DNA of 64,000 bases from the NCBI GenBank assembly GCA_022822495.1, contig JAJEBQ010000003.1, positions 29,066-93,065 of the forward strand, read 5' to 3'. Source of the stretch: Paracoccaceae bacterium (GTDB taxonomy: Bacteria; Pseudomonadota; Alphaproteobacteria; Rhodobacterales; Rhodobacteraceae). The notes beneath the pieces are model-generated. The model saw only the letters and a program-made list of their open reading frames with translations. It did no database searches and was not told the DNA's origin. The translations under genes were made by a program, and so were the position numbers. Shown here piece after piece: positions 62,653 to 64,000 of the stretch (the stretch's first letter is position 1; the number at the start of each line of letters is the position of its first letter).

Positions 62653-63441
62653 ATGACAGAGGAAATATCATTAAATCAGGCTTGGGGTGCAATTAGAGTA
62701 GTTCTCCAGGAAGCATTTTCATTCAATGGGATTAAGAATATTTCTGGACTTGCTGGAATCGATGTAACTGGTTTGGCACATCTAGTACAACGACAAAATC
62801 TAGGTGCAACAAAAGGAGAGCTCATTTCAGCCTTAGATTGTGAGGTAGATCACCTTAATAATCAAGTAAAGGCACAAGTACTAATTCGTTTTGCTGAAGC
62901 TATAGTTGACGAAAGACCTGATTTTAAGGATGATTTAGAAAGGAACCTTGAAAGGCTTGGCTGGCAACTTGAGTGTGGAAATCTAGTTCCCATAGAAATT
63001 TTTGATATTACTGAATTAAAAGAGCTTCCTGAACCTTCGAAAAAAGACCTAATTAAGGCTGCCAAAAGATTAAGAGAAGGGGATTTAAATGGTGCGTTAT
63101 CATCGGCTTGTGCGGCTGTAGATTCTGTAATTGAAGATGTTTATTCAGAGCATGGGATTAAGTCACAACCAAAAGATGGGTTCCAGGTTCGTTACAAAAC
63201 AGCACTTAGAGCAAAAGGAACAATTAATCGACTAAAAACGGATTTGTCGGCGAAGGGATGGGAAAATGAAAATTTAAAATTATTGATAAATAATGTCGAT
63301 GGTGCCCTAACTCAGGGAGCAAAAGTTATGGAGATACTACGCCGAACAATGAGTGATATCCATGGCTCAAAAGAAGTGTATAAACCTCTAGTATTTGATT
63401 CACTAAAATGGGCAGCACTAATAATTCGAATGTTAAAATAA
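62653..63441 (+). CDS. Abi-C-like (abortive infection C-terminal type) protein
   Basis: 262 residues. The C-terminal half shows RLREGDLNGALSSACAAVDS and VMEILRRTMSDIHGSK, which resemble the helical, HEPN-related Abi C-terminal domain found in putative phage abortive-infection proteins. The N-terminal half is helical and not recognised (SFNGIKNISGLAGIDVTGLA). Complete, with an ATG start, no membrane segments. It lies alone between the MntA/HepT remnant and hisG. The assignment is by pattern and moderate. Confidence 0.6.
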   Translation: MTEEISLNQAWGAIRVVLQEAFSFNGIKNISGLAGIDVTGLAHLVQRQNLGATKGELISALDCEVDHLNNQVKAQVLIRFAEAIVDERPDFKDDLERNLERLGWQLECGNLVPIEIFDITELKELPEPSKKDLIKAAKRLREGDLNGALSSACAAVDSVIEDVYSEHGIKSQPKDGFQVRYKTALRAKGTINRLKTDLSAKGWENENLKLLINNVDGALTQGAKVMEILRRTMSDIHGSKEVYKPLVFDSLKWAALIIRMLK

Positions 63442-63557
63442 TCAGTACGTAATGAGTGTCTTAAGGCGTGCTTAAACTACTAGTTCCTAGGACGCACAAT
63501 AAATAATTCCCCAATGAGATATTAGAGGGACCCTTAATCATATGAATGAAGACCTTA

Positions 63558-64000
63558 ATGAGTAGCGAACAGCGCCTTAATTTGGCGATTCAGAAAAGCG
63601 GCCGACTGGCAGATGAATCTCGTACTCTGCTTGAGCGTTGCGGTATTGACCTGCTCAAAAGTAAGGATCAGCTTGTTTGCAAGGCTCAGAATTTCCCCCT
63701 TGATGTCTTTTTTGTAAGGGTTAACGACATTCCAACATTTGTGGCAACAAACGCCTGTCACATTGGCATAATCAGCCAGAATATATTGCTCAATGAACAG
63801 TCCATTACTTCAAGTAGCCGACTGAAAAGTATCCACACACTCATGGAATTGGGCTTCGGACGATGCCGATTATCACTAGCCGTTCCCAACTCTTATAATT
63901 ATCAAGGTATAAAGGAGTTTGAGGGCCAGCGAATTGCAACGTCCTATCAGGGATTGCTCAAGAAATACCTTGAGAAGCAAGACGTGAATTGTGGTATTGT
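63558..64000 (+). CDS. hisG: ATP phosphoribosyltransferase, C-terminus beyond window
   Basis: First enzyme of histidine biosynthesis. From the ATG at 63558 the reading LNLAIQKSGRLADESRTLLE is the typical HisG N-terminus, and VFFVRVNDIPTFVA, CHIGIISQNILLNE and LGFGRCRLSLAVPN follow. 147 codons are visible before the edge; the start suits the long form. An overlapping seven-codon frame starts at 63542 and ends inside the hisG start region; it may be chance. It marks the right boundary of the accessory island. Confidence 0.94.
   Translation, partial: MSSEQRLNLAIQKSGRLADESRTLLERCGIDLLKSKDQLVCKAQNFPLDVFFVRVNDIPTFVATNACHIGIISQNILLNEQSITSSSRLKSIHTLMELGFGRCRLSLAVPNSYNYQGIKEFEGQRIATSYQGLLKKYLEKQDVNCGI

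Noticed and set aside
1..64000. CRISPR array
   Set aside because: No regularly spaced short repeats were seen on either strand.

Overview
The window looks like the chromosome of an alphaproteobacterium of moderate to low GC. The evidence is gene order more than any single marker. accD and folC converge on trxA-addA-addB-(murU-like)-(amgK-like)-tsaE, followed by ahcY. tsaD is divergent from hemD, a mitofilin-like gene and hemY. ubiE-ubiB is divergent from mutM and an enoyl-CoA hydratase. AddAB in place of RecBCD, a HemY with a C-terminal zinc ribbon, and a mitofilin-like protein beside hemD all fit this class. No rRNA or CRISPR array was seen. One tRNA, tRNA-Thr(CGU), is present.

Layout: 1-19.4 kb is mostly housekeeping: partial ilvD, a glycerophosphodiester phosphodiesterase, accD, folC, trxA, addAB, the MurU/AmgK-like recycling pair, tsaE, a glutathionyl-hydroquinone reductase, ahcY and a DNA alkylation repair protein. 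A 1.6-kb cassette at 3323-4902 interrupts accD-folC. It carries a Panacea-type antitoxin pair and is bounded by a 26-bp inverted repeat and a split direct repeat. The stretch 19.4-23.6 kb is accessory: a small membrane coiled-coil protein, a HEPN-protein pair, HigBA and a decayed ISAs1-type transposase. The stretch 23.6-29.3 kb returns to core genes (EVE, tsaD, hemD, mitofilin, hemY, tRNA-Thr), followed by a PIN toxin with a frameshift and a large unknown partner. The stretch 31-42.7 kb holds a membrane-anchored nuclease, a uronate dehydrogenase-like SDR, ubiB, ubiE, mutM, an enoyl-CoA hydratase, a copper P-type ATPase and MaeB.

The stretch 42.7-48 kb is a urate-use cluster: 5-hydroxyisourate hydrolase, a NitT/TauT-type ABC importer, the membrane urate hydroxylase PuuD with a cytochrome c domain, and an FAH-family hydrolase. 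Together they suggest uptake of a purine and its oxidation to the OHCU stage, with electrons passed to the respiratory chain. PutA (proline catabolism) and a 2,4-dienoyl-CoA reductase-like flavoprotein follow.

The right end, 55.7-63.4 kb, is a defence and toxin-antitoxin island. It contains a DUF7002-like protein, a compact operon of a double-HARE-HTH Mrr nuclease with McrB and McrC, a decayed copy of the 5' part of the flavoprotein gene, an MntA-like nucleotidyltransferase with a truncated HepT, and an Abi-C-like protein. A partial hisG closes the window. The items most worth following up are the repeat-bounded Panacea cassette, the Mrr-McrB-McrC operon framed by a duplicated gene fragment, and the HEPN pair with its small downstream ORF.
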